From contig NC_135714.1 in NCBI RefSeq assembly GCF_964656455.1, forward strand, positions 56,693,850 through 56,757,849: a stretch of 64,000 bases of DNA, in the 5' to 3' direction. Made by a program: the position numbers and the translations under genes. This stretch comes from Halichoerus grypus (lineage: Eukaryota; Chordata; Mammalia; Carnivora; Phocidae). Under the pieces are notes generated by a model that was given only the letters and a program-made list of their open reading frames with translations, ran no database searches and was not told the DNA's origin. How positions within the stretch are numbered: the first letter of the stretch is position 1; each line of letters opens with the position of its first letter. Shown one piece after another: positions 12,990 to 24,907 of the stretch.

Positions 12990-15900
12990 TAAAAATTTCA
13001 TTTTGCGTGTATGTATTTTTAATTGAAATAGATGGTCATGTGTAAAAATGTGACTGAGTTTTGTATTTTTTTTTTTTTGCCAGCATTATGATTTTAAGAG
13101 CCATCCATGTTGCTACACGGACATTGTTTGCTGTGTTTAACATCTGTGTAATATTCCATGGTGTGCATCCATTATATTCTACCTGTTTATTCTTCTAGGC
13201 TAGGGCTGGAGAGCCAGTGTTCGTTTGACTCTCTGCCTCCACACAGGGCTACAAAAGCATCCTCCTACATATTCTCTTGTGGACCATGTGAGAATTTGGT
13301 GTGTATTTATCTATTTATGTATCTATCTCCAGGCGAAGAACGTAGGGTCAGAGTTGATGTGTATGTGTAATTGACTAAGAGCCTCTTGATCCCTCCCAGA
13401 ACACATGCACCAGGCTGCACTCCAACCAGGAGTGCGTGAGGAACCTTTGTCCCCTAATCTCCACCAGCTCCGGGCTTTACGCAGCTTTCCAAGTTTACTC
13501 AGTCTCACAGAGGTAAAGTGATATCTCGTTGTTTTAATTAGCATTTCTCTGATAATTAACGAGTTTGATTATCTCTTTATATGCCCATCTGTAAATTGCA
13601 TTTTTTAAATTAGTAGGCTTTATTTTTTAGAGCAGTTTTAGATTTAGAGAAAAGCTGAGCCCATAGTACAGTTCCCATACTTCCTGCCCCACTCCCACAT
13701 AGTTTCCCCTATTAACATCCTACATTTGTATGATACATTTGTTACAATTAATGAGCCATAGTTTATTTAGATTTCCTTCGTTTTTACCTCATACCCTTTC
13801 TTGGTCCAGGATCCCAACCCGGTATCACATTATATTTAGTCTTCATATCTCCTTGGGCTCCTCTCGGTGTGATGGTTTCTCAAACTTTTCTTGTTTTTGA
13901 TGACCTTGACAGAGGTTTGAGGAGTACTGGCCCAGGTATTTTGTATAGAGTGTCCTTCGCTTGGAATTTGTCTCATGTTTTTCTCATTAATAAATTGAGT
14001 TTACAGATTTTTAGGAGGAAGACCACAGAAGTCAAGTTTCATTTTCATTCCATCATATCAAGGGTACATTCTATCAACATGATTTATGATTGTTGATGTT
14101 GATTTTGATTACTTGGCTGAAGCAGTGTTTTTCAGGTTTCTCTCCTGTAAGATCTTTTTTTTTTTTTTCCTTTTTTACATAATCTACTCTTTGGAAGAAA
14201 GTCACTATGCAGTGTCCATGCAGAAGGAGTGGGGACTTACGCTCCCCCTCTTTTAGGGGGCAAATATTTGCATAATTCATTTGTAATGCTTTTGCAGGGA
14301 CGTTTTGTCTCTTCTCATTTATGAATTTACGCATTTATTTATATTAGTATGGACTAACTCATGGACATGTATTTATACTTCGGGTTATAATCCAACACTA
14401 CTGTATCTATTTTGTTCCAGCTTTGACCACTGGGAACTCCTTACATTGACTCCTGTGTCCCACTCACTTACCCCAATCTTCGTGGGGCTTTTTCCCCCTT
14501 TTTTGAGCACTTCCATTTTTCCTGATACTACAATATACTCTAGGCTCATTTTGAATATTAACAGCCCATTTCTCCAACAATCCCTACCTCCTTTTATTGG
14601 CGAGAATGGTATTAGAAACTAAGGTCAGAGTGCCAGGTATGTTCATTGCTTCTGGGTTATAATTTCTTTTAGGCCTTCTCTGCCGACAGCACAAGCACAT
14701 GCATGTGTGTATACTAAACCCGGTATATATACACACATCCGTAAATATTTCTGTGTGTAATCATCTGTAGCTATCTTAAGTTAAACATGAGTTCTTACTG
14801 ATGTCTCCAACTCTACTCCATTACCATGTGGATCATTTCAGGCTACTCCCCTCACTTATTTGTAAATGTCCATTCCAATAGTGAGAAACTTGGCTCCTAC
14901 TATCTTCCATCCACTTACTAATTATTCAGTTCCAGTACACATGTGTAGCAGTATCAGAATTGTTAACAAGTATCCCCACGGGAAATAACTTTATCAACTG
15001 GAGCTTAGTGCTTATGCACAATTCCTTTTGCTCTTAGTCTTACAGACTTCATTTGTTTCTAAAGTTATGTAGGTTGACACCATTTCCCCTAACCCTTCTG
15101 GTGAAGTTGTTCATACATTTATAATACAGTTAAATTCTCTTGTCACAGTCTGCATTCTTTCCTGTGATCTTTGACCTCATAAATGATGTTTTTAAAGTTG
15201 CATACATTAAGGTTCACTATTTGAGTTGTACAGTTCTGTGCGTTTTGACAAACATATAATGTCATTTGTCTGTCCATCATCACAGACTCAGGCAGAATAG
15301 CCTCACTACCTTAAAAATCTCCTGTGGTTCTCCTGGCCATTTGATTAATGCATTTTATTTTTTTCCTTGTGGATTTTGTTTTATTTCCTAAATTTTAATG
15401 CCTCATCGGTTTTAGAATTGCAAATATATCACTATTTTGCTTATGATTTGTCCTTTTTGAAGGAGGATGTTTCTGACCCTTTATGAATATGTTTACTTAC
15501 ATTTTTCTCTATTAACTCCAGTGTATTCTAATTTTACCTTAAAGACTTTAGTCCATTTGTATCTTCACATATGCTATTTGATAGCATTCCAATTTAATTT
15601 TTCTACACATTGAAGAAAAATTCCACACCATCTACAAAATAATCCAACCTTTTCACATTGATTTATGATACCATTACTATAGTTTTAAGTTCCCATATAT
15701 GCCTGGATTTCTATTCCATTTTACTTAACTGTTTGTATGTTATTATATTATTTATTATTTGTATGGCTTTGTATTATATCTTAATATCTGCTTATGTACA
15801 TTCCCACACATTACTCTTCCTTTTTTAGACTTCTTTCTTGTAGATTTTTAAATTTCTACATACATTTTCAAATAAGGGATTTTGATTGAATTTTTTAAAA

Positions 15901-16060
15901 AATTCACCTGGAATTTTAATGGGGGATTTCATTTAACTCATAGATAAATTTGAAGAGGATTGATATTTTTGTGATAGTGAGTCATGCACTTCAAGAGCAT
16001 GGACTGTCTTCTCACTTATTCAGCCCACCTTTTATGATTTTATTAGCGTTTTAAACTTTT
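12990..16060 (-). mobile_element. Old L1 mosaic (L1M/HAL1-like), decayed
   Basis: About 3 kb of L1-like wording on the minus strand: an ORF2-end-like part (GTAATATTCCATGGTGTGCA) to about 13600, then a 3' UTR-like part (TTTTAGATTTAGAGAAAAGC, GATGACCTTGACAG) and ORF2-like sequence to about 16060. Probably two or more elements joined. Heavily mutated. Confidence 0.55.
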
Positions 16061-17328
16061 CTGAATGCCTGAGCAGATTTTAGAAGCTTTCTTCCCCTTA
16101 CTCTGCCCAAGGTTGAATCCACTCCCATCAACCTCTCTCCCCTACTGTGTTCCCAAGATCAAGACGGCCTTTAGGGAATTCCCCAGCCTTCAGACTCTCC
16201 CAAGATACTCATAACTATTGTTAGTATGGTTGTTAGTTCTTCAAATCATTTTAGTTTCCCTTCACATTTATAGTTTTCCAGGCTTGGAGGAAAGAGTACC
16301 AGCAGCTTGCTTGAAGTCACCATGCTGAAGAGCCTGGGGGAAATTTGTTGTTAAGCCTGTGTGAATGAGGCTGTGTATTGTTTTCATGTTTTTGTTGGGG
16401 GGTGGGGGAAAGGGAAAAAGTCACCTACTTGATCCATTGCGGTACCTGTAAGATACAGACCTGACCTGGAACTGCCAGCCCAGGGGGAAACGCACAAGTG
16501 GGGCCTCACAGAGCACATGTCTAAATATTTGACGGCTTGAAATACATCTGACAAACTGTTGCATAAATAAAATACGTTCTACCCTCCTTGTTCAGCAAAC
16601 ATAATCCTTGAACAACCTGAAAATCCAGGTGTAGGCCTAAAATTCTTAGATCCCTCTTAATTCTGTAACAGAACTTGGCAAAATGCAGAAAGCCTGCCTC
16701 GACCCTGTGGCCTGTCTCTGTTTCCCTCCCAGATCCAACTCCATCCACCTCTGTGATGATCTCATACATATGCAGGTGCAGACATTGGTCCACCTGTCTC
16801 AACCCTGTCCACATCCTCTACAAACAAGTGCCTCTTGACGCACCAACCACGTGGTCCCCCTAGAGAAGAGGCCTGTGCGGGTGCTGGAATGGAATGGAAT
16901 TCTGGCATCCTGGGTACTAGAATGAGGTCTGGAAGGAGGAAGAGTAGATTTTAGGGTGGGCATGTCCCTTTGGCTCCATGGATGGCTGGTCCCATGGTGG
17001 GGGGGGGGGGTCCTGGCTAGACAAAGGTGAGAACAGGGTACCCTAAAGTATGGTGCCCAGAGCTGGAGCTCTGTGTGCCTAGGCCCAAGACAGGTCAAGT
17101 ACTATTGCTTCTTTTAGGCTTTGAAGAAAGAAGTATCAGCCTTCTATTGAAATTCTGAAGAGGCACAGTTTTGCCTAACCCCCTGATGCAGGGGAGAGCT
17201 TTCCGTTTTGGGGGTGAAATGAAGTATGGATTATGAGAAGAGAGACATCTTCCCCCAAATCCCTCCTCTTTTTGTTCTACCTGCATAATGTAGATATGAA
17301 CCACAGGTTCCCTCTTAGCCTAGCTATT

Positions 17329-17509
17329 TTTTTAAAGATGTTATTTATTTATTTGAGAGAGAGCGAGAGAACATGAGCAGTAGGGAAGGGCAGAGGTAGA
17401 GAGACAAGCAGACTCCCCGCTGACCAAAGCAGGGCTTGATCCCAGGATGCCAGGATCATGACCTGAGCTGAAGGTAGGCGCTTAACCGACTGAGCCATCC
17501 TGGTGCCCC
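17329..17509 (-). mobile_element. CanSINE
   Basis: Minus-strand copy. The flanks TAGCCTAGCTATT (17316-17328) and TAGCCTGGCTATT (17510-17522) differ by one base, so this is a somewhat older insertion. Confidence 0.9.
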
Positions 17510-19129
17510 TAGCCTGGCTATTAAAAGAGAATGGAGTGACTTAAAACAGAGGCTGGAAGTGTGGATGGTGACTGGGGAAAGCAAGCCTTTTTTAATGAAA
17601 CTTCAGCAAGTATGGACAGTGTAGTTGTTTTAAAGTTGTGTTGTGGCGGGGTTTAAAATCAAATCATGTGTTTTCTTAATTATCTGTGCGTAGAAAAAGG
17701 GGCTCAGTCCTGAGAAGTCCACATCACGGATGTTCTTAGCATATTATTTAATGAGATGAAAGAGTCTTTTATTAAGGAGGGGAGGGTGAAGAGGGTAAGA
17801 TACAACCCTTGATTCTATTTTGTAAAGATTACGCTCTGGACTGGCAGAGTCACAAATTAATCTCTGATTGTGAGGGGTCAGCGGCACTGTATTTTGTATA
17901 AAGTAGCAGAAAAGAATCAAATCTCACAGATATGCAAGTCAGAGAGACAGTGGTGTTCAAATGACTGGTTATTTCTCATCCTTCCTGTGTCTCAAATCTT
18001 CATGAAGGAGACGAATGATAACTAGTGATGACCTTGTTGCCCTTGGAGCACGAGCAAAGGTGTGGGTGGATCGAGGTCTTGCAGCTGGTATGCTCTGATA
18101 GCTTGAGTTTCTGGGTGGAAGTCCAGTCCTTTCATGTTTACCATATCCTGCTCATAAATTTCAGCAGAGGAGTGGAGGCAGTGACCAGTCTCACAGACAG
18201 GTGCTCCGGAGAGAACTGTCTCTTCTTTTTAGTTAAGTATTAAGCCACGGCACATCCTGGCTTCAGGGTTATTTTTCAGGAATAGCTAAGAAATAGAAGA
18301 AAGACCTGGGAGGTCTATTTTCGGGGATGATGATCTATCCTATCTTTATGGCAATAACGATGCCGTTCTAAAATTTTTAACATGTCAGACAATTTTACTC
18401 AATGTTTGCATTATATTTACTCAGCGTTTCCATGGTTACATGGAAATGCTTAGAGCAACTATTTTGAAGTACAGTCATGCTAATTAAAAATTATATAAAT
18501 GACTACATATAATTGCCAATTGATGAGAGTATTGATTTTATTTGAATCAAAAGTAATCACAGGTTTCATCATTGCTGTCTTTGAGTTAATAACTGATGAT
18601 GTATCACTATGTAATTCTCTGCTTTTTACATAGAGACTGTCTTAGAAATTAGAGTAACAGCTGAGTGTATTTGTTGGTTTAACTTGAGTGTATTAGACAT
18701 AATTGGGAACATATGAATGACAAGGAACCAAATATGATAAACTGGATGACAAAATTCATTGGAGACTGGAATTCACTTTTTTCAATGTTGAGTTTGTAGT
18801 AGTATTGGCCTTATTCTGAGTTTATATTAGTTTCTTATTTTCATCTGACTAATTTTATACCTAAACATATTCTATGAACTACTCCTCAGATTACTGATAT
18901 AGAAAGTAATTTTAAAAAAATGTTGGTGATTTTCTTTCTGTTCAGCAAATCTATATTTGGATTAGACTCCTATTTACATCATTTCCCCAGCCTTGGGAGC
19001 GCTTTGTCATATTCTGCACAACCACTGCCAATGATAAATACGCTATCTAAAAATCTTGTACTGATGGTGGTTTTAAAACGTTTGCAAATTATTTGATACT
19101 CCATTGATCAAGAACTGCAGTCTATCTCA

Positions 19130-19665
19130 CCTGCTCTCGAAGCTGGTGGGGTCTTTGCCCCGCCTGTCGGCTAGGACGCAGTGGGAAGGATGCTGCCTGA
19201 CTTCCGAGGGTTGATTAGAAAGGACAGCTTCCGCCATTCTATCTTGGGACACTCGGAAATGTGCAGCCGCCGCGGGGAAGGGCTGGCTGCCCTGAGGCTG
19301 CCTGCGGGGACCACGGGAATAGAGCGCCAGGAGCGAGATGCTCAAGGAGCCCCATGGTTGGTTGCTTCCATCCCAGGGCAGCTTCTGTGAATGAAAACGC
19401 TTTGAGGATGGACCCAGCCACGGCCTGACTGCAACTGCACGAGGAACCCCGAGCTCCGTCAACACTGATAGGCGTGAGCCAATTTTTAATGATTGCTATT
19501 GTTCTCAGCTGCTCCATCAGGGTGGCGTTTTCCTGAGCAATAGATCCGTGGCACGCACCGTCGCCAAGTGGTACCTGCTACACCTGACTTTCGGAAGGCG
19601 CTAGGAGACGTTCCGCATTGTTGGGGCCGTCTCTGCTGTTAGCGCGCGTTCATCCCTCTGAACCC
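19130..19665. other. CpG-rich non-repeat segment, 5 kb beyond GC
   Basis: About 33 CpG dinucleotides in about 540 bp by my hand count, with GC content near 55%, in a window that is otherwise AT-rich and CpG-poor. It is outside the SINE at 19845. I recognise no gene, and the open frames here are short and without motifs. It may be a small CpG island, an enhancer, or a remnant of a GC-rich sequence. Confidence 0.6.
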
Positions 19666-19844
19666 AATTTACCTGTAAATTAGATGTATCAGTACCCAGA
19701 TTATCTGCCTCATGTCAGTGTGAGGAAGATTGGACGAGATAAGATGGGAAAGTTTTTGAAAAAGTAATACTGAGACCGCTTAAAAGCATAAAGTTGAACA
19801 AAAATCAAAGCAGCTGCACCAGTGCTCCCGCGAAGCTCGATATT

Positions 19845-20031
19845 TTAAAAAAGATTTTATTTGTTTGTTTATTTATTTAGAGAGCGACTGCGGGGAGGGG
19901 CGGAGGGAGAGGGAAGGAATCTCCCGGTCACTCCCTGCTCAGTGCGGAGCTGAACCCAAGACCCCGAGATCCTGACCTGAGCGGAAATAAAGTTTTGGAT
20001 GCTCAACCGACTGAGCCACCCAGGCACTCAG
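19845..20031 (-). mobile_element. CanSINE
   Basis: Minus-strand copy ending GAGCCACCCAGGCACTC, with imperfect flanks GAAGCTCGATATTT and GAAGCTCTATTTA. It lies just right of the CpG-rich patch. Confidence 0.88.
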
Positions 20032-20234
20032 AGAAGCTCTATTTAAAGTAACCTTCTCCCTCTTTTCTGAAAACCTTTTTCCCCTCCTCCTTTCTTAGCC
20101 TTTTGTTTCAGGAACCTGGTACCACCCTGAAAACGACTAAGGCTGGCAGCACAGCCCCAGTTCCTGTTGAAACCCGCTAGATCCTGTATTTCCCCCCAAA
20201 GCCCCCAGCCCCTTGCTCTGGGAGGGCTTGCAGT

Positions 20235-20442
20235 GTTTTTGTTTGTTTCTTTCTTTGTTTGTTTTTAAAGATTTTATTTATTTGAGAGAGAGAGAGAGGG
20301 AGAGAGAGCACAAGCAGGGAGGAGAGGGAGAAGCAGTCTCCGGGCTGAGCAGGGAGCCTATGCGGGACTGCATCCCAGGACCCCGGGATCATGACTCCAG
20401 CCGGAGGCAGGACGCTTAACCCACTGAGCCTCCCAAGGGCCC
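20235..20442 (-). mobile_element. CanSINE
   Basis: Minus-strand copy with a long GTTT/CTTT-rich tail region and (GA)n. The duplication GGCTTGCAGT is at 20225-20234 and 20444-20453. It lies only about 200 bp from the previous SINE. Confidence 0.9.
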
Positions 20443-21560
20443 AGGCTTGCAGTTTCTGAAGGCCATAGCCTGCTGCGTCCTCCTTTCCCAGCAAAACAAT
20501 AAAGCTCTTGTTCCTCTTTATCCCAAACTCTGTCTTCCAGTTATAATTTGGTTCCGAAGCACAGAGGTTGGTTATTGACAACAACAGTGTGTGAAAAGTG
20601 AAGTATTGTACTATTCCTTACATTTTCTTACCTAATCTTAGCAGGAGTTTAATATTAGAAGATACTCCTACTCCATCACTGATGCTATCTTTTCAGAGAG
20701 AAAAATGGGGTTAAATTTTTTTTTCTTAAAATTTTAAACATTCTCAGGATCTATTTAGACATCATTTGGTCTGTTGTGTACAAAGTTGCCAAATTCACAC
20801 AGGTGTTGAAATCTCTGAGAATAAAGGTTGAGAATTCTGTATCTTGTTAACTTGGCCTTTCACGTTGTTCTAAGTAGAGCTGTAGCACAGAGTCAGCGTA
20901 TTACAGGTGATCAGGTACCACCCACTTTATGCAAATCTGATTTCAGAATGGATTTCGGCACAGCTGTCTGCATTTAGGCCTGTCAACCACAAGGTGGAGG
21001 CAAAGATACTTTTATTTGAAACAGGCACGTCCTCCCGAGGCTGTTCATGGTGCAGCACACGGGGCTGCCAAATCCGTATTTCTGGGATGGTAGCATGAGA
21101 AAAGACACCTAATTCATTGTTGGAAACTTTCTTACTGGGGCAGAAGCAAGATGGGTAAGTAGGTACCATCGTTAATTGCAAACTAGAATTTGCCGAAAAG
21201 CATTAGTTATAAAATGAGGAGACTTGCGGTGGTGTGTGTAGTGGAAAGAATAATTAGGTACTTTCTTGGCCTGACGGGGGAAAAGAATATCTCAAATCCT
21301 GGAAGAAATGGACGAGGAAGAAATAGCCTCTGGGAAAGTCCATCTTTTGACTTGATTATCTATGACTGGGTTTTCTTTAATGGGAGACAAAAATTTCATT
21401 CCATAATCGACAGCATTTTCATAATGCAATGGCAGACAGAGGGAAAGTGATATTAGAAATTCACCGTTGCCCAGGATAACCACTTAGCCAACCAACAGGT
21501 CCTTTACTGGTTGATTTCAGATGCTTCTCTTTTTCTAATTTGGGTGAGGGTGCCAAGCTT

Positions 21561-21711
21561 TTTTTTTTTTTTTAAGATTTTATGTATTTATTTGTGAGAA
21601 AGAGAGAGAACAGAGGGAGAGTGAGAGGGAGAAGCAGACTCCCTGCTGAGCAGAGAGCCTGACAGGGTCTAAGGCAGATGATTAACCGACCGAGCCAGCC
21701 AGGTGCCCCGT
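21561..21711 (-). mobile_element. CanSINE with internal deletion
   Basis: Minus-strand copy of about 150 bp rather than about 200. The segment between GAGAGCCTGACAGGG and TCTAAGGCAGATG lacks the usual GATCCCAGGACC...GATCATGACCTGAG part. The duplication GTGCCAAGCTT is at 21550-21560 and 21712-21722. Confidence 0.9.
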
Positions 21712-22234
21712 GTGCCAAGCTTCTAAAGCAATGATGTGCAGGCTTTTGCACAGCAGGTTCCATTCAAGACTGATTAAACCCGAATCTCTGAGAATCGCTG
21801 GTCTATAGATTGGGTGAAGCTGAGGCTTTGGTGGTGGGGAGAGGTACACAGAAGGAAGACCAGAGTCATAAAAACACAAGCTTCTAAGCCTTCTTGTTTA
21901 TTTTTAGCTATTTGGAAATTGGGTAAACTGTCAAGTTGACTCAATTCTTGTTTCATTAGAGTATATTGCTGTTGAATTAAATGACATAATAGAAAGGCTT
22001 TCCCCTTGTAGGTTTTTAAATTAAAATCTCCATAAAAAGGAGCTTTGTTTGTTTTAAGAATTTCCAGGAAAAGGCATTAATATACTAATCCTGTGTAGAC
22101 CACTTAAGGGGATGATCTCAGGTGATCCTTTAAGAATCACTTGTGGAATGACTTAGGCATCTAGAAAAACACAGGGGGTTAGTACTACAATTGGAAAGAC
22201 ACTGAGCCTCGTAAAGGACAATGCAAGTTACAGA

Positions 22235-22626
22235 AGTTTTGTGTGATGGCCAAACTTTATGGGTCAACTTGGCTAGGCTATGGTGGCCATTTGTTTAGTC
22301 AAGTGTTAGTCTAGATGTTGCTGTAAAGGTATTTTGTAGATGTGATTAACATCAAACACCAGCTGACTTTACGTAAAGGAGATTACTACCCTTGACGATG
22401 TGCATAGGCCTCATCCAATCAAAGGCCTTAAAAGCAAAACTCTACCCAGAGTAGAATTCTACCTCGAGGCTGCAACATAGAAATCCTGTGTGAGTTTCCA
22501 GACTGTTGGCCTGCCTTGTGGACTTCGGACTCGCCAGCTCCACGACTGTGTAAGCTAATTCTGTAAAATCTCTCTGTTTCTCTATCTCCTCTTAGTTCTG
22601 TTTCCTTGGAGAACCTTATTGATACA
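22235..22626 (+). mobile_element. Old LTR- or MER-type element
   Basis: Starts GTGTGATGGCCAAACTTTAT, contains CCTCATCCAATCAAAGGCCT and ends TTTCCTTGGAGAACCTTATT with GATACAG, a layout shared by many old mammalian interspersed repeats. The family name is not certain; non-coding. Confidence 0.5.
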
Positions 22627-22753
22627 GTTTGTAAGTGCCATTTTTAGAAACAAAGAATTGTATTTGTTTCTATCATGGTGAGTACCTCGTTTTTGGAAGG
22701 TGATAGGTAATGCATGAAAAACTGAGGATTATTTACATATAATAGACAAGTAA

Positions 22754-22959
22754 GGGCGCCTGGGTGGCTCAGTTGGTTAAGCGACTGCCTTCGGCTCAGG
22801 TCATGATCCTGGAGTCCCTGGATCGAGTCCCGCATCGGGCTCCCTGCTCGGCGGGGAGTCTGCTTCTCCCTCTGACCCTCCCCCCTCTCATGTACTCGCT
22901 CTCTCTCATTCTCTCTCTCTCAAATAAAAATAAATAAAATCTTTAAAAAAAAAAAAAAA
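22754..22959 (+). mobile_element. CanSINE, young-looking copy
   Basis: Plus-strand full copy: GGGCGCCTGGGTGGCTCAGT head, A and B box regions, CT-rich middle, AAATAAAATC and a pure A tail. The perfect duplication AGACAAGTAA is at 22744-22753 and 22960-22969. The least diverged SINE in the window. Confidence 0.94.
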
Positions 22960-24744
22960 AGACAAGTAAAATCAGCTATTGTTGACAGTAGATGGAAATT
23001 CAAAGTCCTCTCTTTAATGATGAGAAGCACTTAGGAAGTGTAAATTTTGGCAATATCTTCTCAAAAGATCTCTGCTTCCCATAAAATGGAACAAGTGCAG
23101 GCATAACTATGCATATAAAGTCTAAAACTAAAACTTGTATTAGAATGATGGTATATTTGGGTCAGAGATCCCTAATATAAAAGAAACCAATGAAAGTTGT
23201 TCAGAGCTTGCTGGAAAATATATTCGGGGGAACCATGAAAACACTACTTCATCATGTAATATTTATTGAATACTTAGTGACAAAAAAAACTCCATTCTAC
23301 TTGGTCAGGCATAAAAATGCTTGATCAAAACGGGCTTGTTTGTAGTGGTTAATGAACAATTTGTAAACGTAACTTCTCAAGAACGGAGCAGAATTTTCCA
23401 AGATTAATTTTATAGAGCAATAATTCTGGGTGATATCCAAAGAAAAAGGGGTCAGTGGTTAAATTTAGGGAATACTAAATTGTACATGGTCAATTGTGAC
23501 TCTTCAAGGGAGACACATTATATTGTTTCCAGAACTAATTTCATCAGGGAACACATTCTTCCAGTATGCCCATTAATCTTGTATGGCATACTGGACTTGA
23601 AGGCTAAGTCTCTGCTTTGCTCTTCACTGTTAACCGTGGGTCACTCATTTTTTGGAGTTGCATTCTCTTCTTATTTTTATCAATGATGTTTACATCCCAG
23701 AGTTGGTTTTGAAGCTTCAGCAAGGTACTTTTGGAAGTAAAAAAAGAACTAAATATGTAGTGCATAGTTTGTTGCCTTTTTTTTTTTCCCATGGCATCTG
23801 AAGAACTTTCCTATTTGAGGTTAATTTCCCATTTTGGAATCTTTGTGGGAGGTAAGACTGGAACCTTCTACAGAAGCTGCAAGGGGACAGGCATTTTATT
23901 TCCCAGTTACTGGCAGCTAAAGTCTTGAGTATTTGACCTTGGCTTAGTTAATGAAATTCTTTCTGCTGAGAAGACTTAGAATCTTGAGGCATGACCAGGG
24001 ATGATTTTGGTTAATGGGACTCCACTTATATTTGCTCTAAAATATGCTTCATCTCTACCATATAACTCTACATCTACCATGAGATAAATGTAAATTCCTT
24101 CAGGCAATTAGTTATAGAAGGTTTCCTTGGCTTGTATTGGTTTCAGAGAGGTGCTTATTCTAAAAGTATGATCGTTTTTTCAAAACAAAACCTGTCAACT
24201 TAGAACATTGATTTTTTTTTCCCCCTGAGCAAAGAAAGCACATAGAAATAATATCCTATACACTGTACACGTGGTAAATTGAATTAAGCTGAAATCAGGT
24301 GTTTAGAATTTTGACCCAATAAATTTCTCTGATGAGTCGTCTTTAGCAGAGATAAAAATGTTCAGACCACAGAGATTTTTTATGCAAGGCAGATGTTACT
24401 TAATGCCACACAGCCTGCAGCTGGGAGTACAAAGGTGTTCTCAGGAAGGTGGTGGTGGTGGTGGTTCTTTAAGAAGTGAGCTATCCCAGGCTATTTATGA
24501 TAGAAGTCTGGCTAACTTTTCCTTAATGGTACCTATTAAGCCTGAGAAGCAATCAAGAAATGGACCTTAGGGTGTTGGGAATTTGAAAGTGGATACTTAA
24601 TGTTGTGAATCTTCTAGAAAGACACAGCAGAGAGCTAGAAAAAAGCAGGGGTTCGTGAGGTTGGGGCTGCCTATCGCAGCATCTTTGTGAAAATCACAGG
24701 GACAGAGCTGAAGATCAGCGTTGTAACATTATCCTCAGTAAAAT

Positions 24745-24907
24745 TTATGGTCTGCATTATATTTATTTTTATAGCAAATTATCAAACTTATTGTATAAAG
24801 AAAATGTAGCTGATAAAAAGCAGGGAGTATCCTCCTGGTCTCCCCAGGAGCTCTGGTTTTGCTTAGGTTAGGCCATCAGATATTCCCAGGTGGTTCCAAC
24901 ACCAGAT
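24745..24907 (-). other. GC: GC exon 13, non-coding 3' UTR
   Basis: It starts after CTCATAG and reads GTTGGAACCACCTGGGAATA, then GGCCTAACCTAAGCAAAACC, resembling the human GC 3' UTR as I remember it. An all-3'UTR last exon is typical of this gene family. The cleavage end near 24745 is estimated from the poly(A) signal. Confidence 0.85.
24762..24767 (-). promoter_or_regulatory. GC polyadenylation signal AATAAA
   Basis: Minus-strand AATAAA in the context GCTATAAAAATAAATATAAT, matching the 3' end of human GC as I recall it. Cleavage is expected 15-25 nt further, near 24740-24748. Confidence 0.85.

Larger units (their letters stand above)
1..24744. other. Downstream flank of GC, no gene seen
   Basis: About 24.7 kb of non-coding sequence beyond the GC poly(A) site. 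Open frames are short and show no family motifs. The classified elements are listed separately. The rest, including 3000-4860, 6250-7500, 8000-9380, 17520-19120 and 22970-24740, looks like unique or decayed repeat DNA. In human the equivalent gap lies between GC and SLC4A4, from memory; no SLC4A4 exon is visible here. Confidence 0.8.

Noticed and set aside
13869..14622. Open frames of 75-105 codons suggesting a gene
   Set aside because: They fall inside the old L1 mosaic and have no conserved motif.
19127..19517. Overlapping open frames of 69-112 codons in the CpG-rich patch
   Set aside because: High GC content lowers stop frequency. The frames overlap on both strands and none shows a known motif.
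20177..20584. 135-codon minus-strand open frame
   Set aside because: Half of it runs through the CanSINE at 20235-20442; a repeat artefact.
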